Below are positions 63,470-64,000 of a stretch of DNA of 64,000 bases, piece by piece (the stretch's first letter is position 1; the number at the start of each line of letters is the position of its first letter). A model generated the notes under the pieces. It was not told the DNA's origin and made no database searches. It saw only the letters and a program-made list of their open reading frames with translations. The DNA is taken from contig CAVYVA010000001.1 of assembly GCA_963771835.1 (NCBI GenBank), positions 992,001 through 1,056,000 of the forward strand. Reading direction: 5' to 3'. The position numbers and the translations under genes are program-made. Source of the DNA: CAVQCJ01 sp963771835. GTDB lineage: Bacteria > Actinomycetota > Actinomycetes > Prado026.

Positions 63470-64000
63470 TCAGCTGTCGAGGTTCGCCATCACGTGCTTG
63501 ATGCGGGTGTAGTCCTCGAAGCCGTACATCGACAGGTCCTTGCCGTACCCGCTGTGCTTGAAGCCGCCGTGCGGCATCTCGGCGACGAGCGGGATGTGCG
63601 TGTTGATCCAGACGCAGCCGAAGTCCAGCCGGCGGGCCATCCGCATCGCGCGCCCGAAGTCCTTCGTCCACACCGACGACGCGAGCCCGTACTGCACGCC
63701 GTTGGCCCAGGCCAGCGCCTCGGCCTCGTCGGAGAACTGCTGGACGGTGATGACCGGGCCGAACACCTCGTTCTGGATGATCGCGTCGTCCTGGCGAAGG
63801 TCGGACACGACGGTGGGCGCGAAGTAGAACCCGTGGTCGCCGACCCGCTGGCCGCCGGTGTCGACGGTCGCGTGGTCGGGCAGCTCGTCGAAGAACGACG
63901 CCACCCGGGCGAGCTGGTTGGCGTTGTTGACCGGCGGCAGCAGCGCGTCCTCGTCGCCGGGGCCGTTGGCGTACGTCGACACGACCGCCTTCGCCTGCTC
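63470..64000 (-). CDS. Aldehyde dehydrogenase C-terminal part (aminobutyraldehyde/betaine-aldehyde type), cut by window edge
   Basis: The frame is open from the window end to the stop at 63470 and gives the last 176 residues. Motifs: PPVNNANQLARVASFF, GFYFAPTVVSD, NEVFGPVITVQQF and the C-terminal EMPHGGFKHSGYGKDLSMYGFEDYTRIKHVM. This ending closely resembles that of the enzyme at 56913, so it is a paralogue of the gamma-aminobutyraldehyde dehydrogenase group. The catalytic cysteine lies outside the window. Confidence 0.88.
   Translation of the reverse strand, partial: EQAKAVVSTYANGPGDEDALLPPVNNANQLARVASFFDELPDHATVDTGGQRVGDHGFYFAPTVVSDLRQDDAIIQNEVFGPVITVQQFSDEAEALAWANGVQYGLASSVWTKDFGRAMRMARRLDFGCVWINTHIPLVAEMPHGGFKHSGYGKDLSMYGFEDYTRIKHVMANLDS

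Overview
The window is very GC-rich, has tightly packed genes with frequent GTG starts and ATGA/GTGA overlaps, and carries a typical actinobacterial housekeeping block (rimP-nusA-ylxR-infB-DUF503-rbfA-truB-ribF-rpsO-pnp-M16 protease-dapB, plus dxr-rip-ispG-GNAT and proS). I read it as a chromosomal segment of a high-GC Actinomycetota, perhaps a Frankiales/Geodermatophilales-like lineage; the lineage is inference. No rRNA, tRNA or CRISPR array was recognised.

Region 1 (1-10.8 kb) is a divergent meta-cleavage locus for catechol-type compounds. The minus strand carries two tandem XylE-type catechol 2,3-dioxygenases, a histidine phosphatase, acylating acetaldehyde dehydrogenase, 4-hydroxy-2-oxovalerate aldolase, a 2-hydroxymuconic semialdehyde dehydrogenase-like enzyme and a partial SDR. 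The plus strand carries an unknown protein, an IclR regulator, two hydratase/decarboxylase paralogues and a Rieske ferredoxin. The shared 118-bp promoter region has operator-like repeats. Together these lead from catechol to pyruvate and acetyl-CoA, except that no 4-oxalocrotonate tautomerase is visible.

Region 2 (10.8-31.9 kb) is the housekeeping block: lysine biosynthesis, RNA turnover, translation initiation, ribosome maturation, tRNA/FAD functions, proline-tRNA ligase and two MEP isoprenoid genes around a site-2 protease.

Region 3 (31.9-42.2 kb and 49.6-64 kb) is a large polyamine/agmatine/GABA catabolic region: two PucR regulators, gabT, several aldehyde dehydrogenases, a saccharopine-dehydrogenase-like protein, a canonical and a divergent arginase-family enzyme, a MarR regulator with a cysteine cluster, an APC permease, a PotABCD-type ABC importer, a gamma-glutamylputrescine-oxidase-like flavoprotein and mmsA. 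An amidohydrolase and an ECF sigma/anti-sigma pair follow.

Region 4 (42.3-46.0 kb) is a convergent pair: a secreted sulfatase with a CSPSR site and a radical-SAM sulfatase maturase. Region 5 (46.12-49.61 kb) is a 3.5-kb integrated element bounded by perfect 35-bp direct repeats. The right repeat overlaps the 3' end of mmsA and an N-truncated tyrosine integrase. Cargo is an SDR, an NTF2-like protein, a VOC protein and small unknowns.

At least 20 single-base frame disruptions occur, also in genes expected to be essential (pnp, proS, rbfA). Most are +1 insertions, many in short homopolymers, and removing them restores full-length reading frames. I therefore treat them as probable sequence errors and annotate the affected genes as intact loci.
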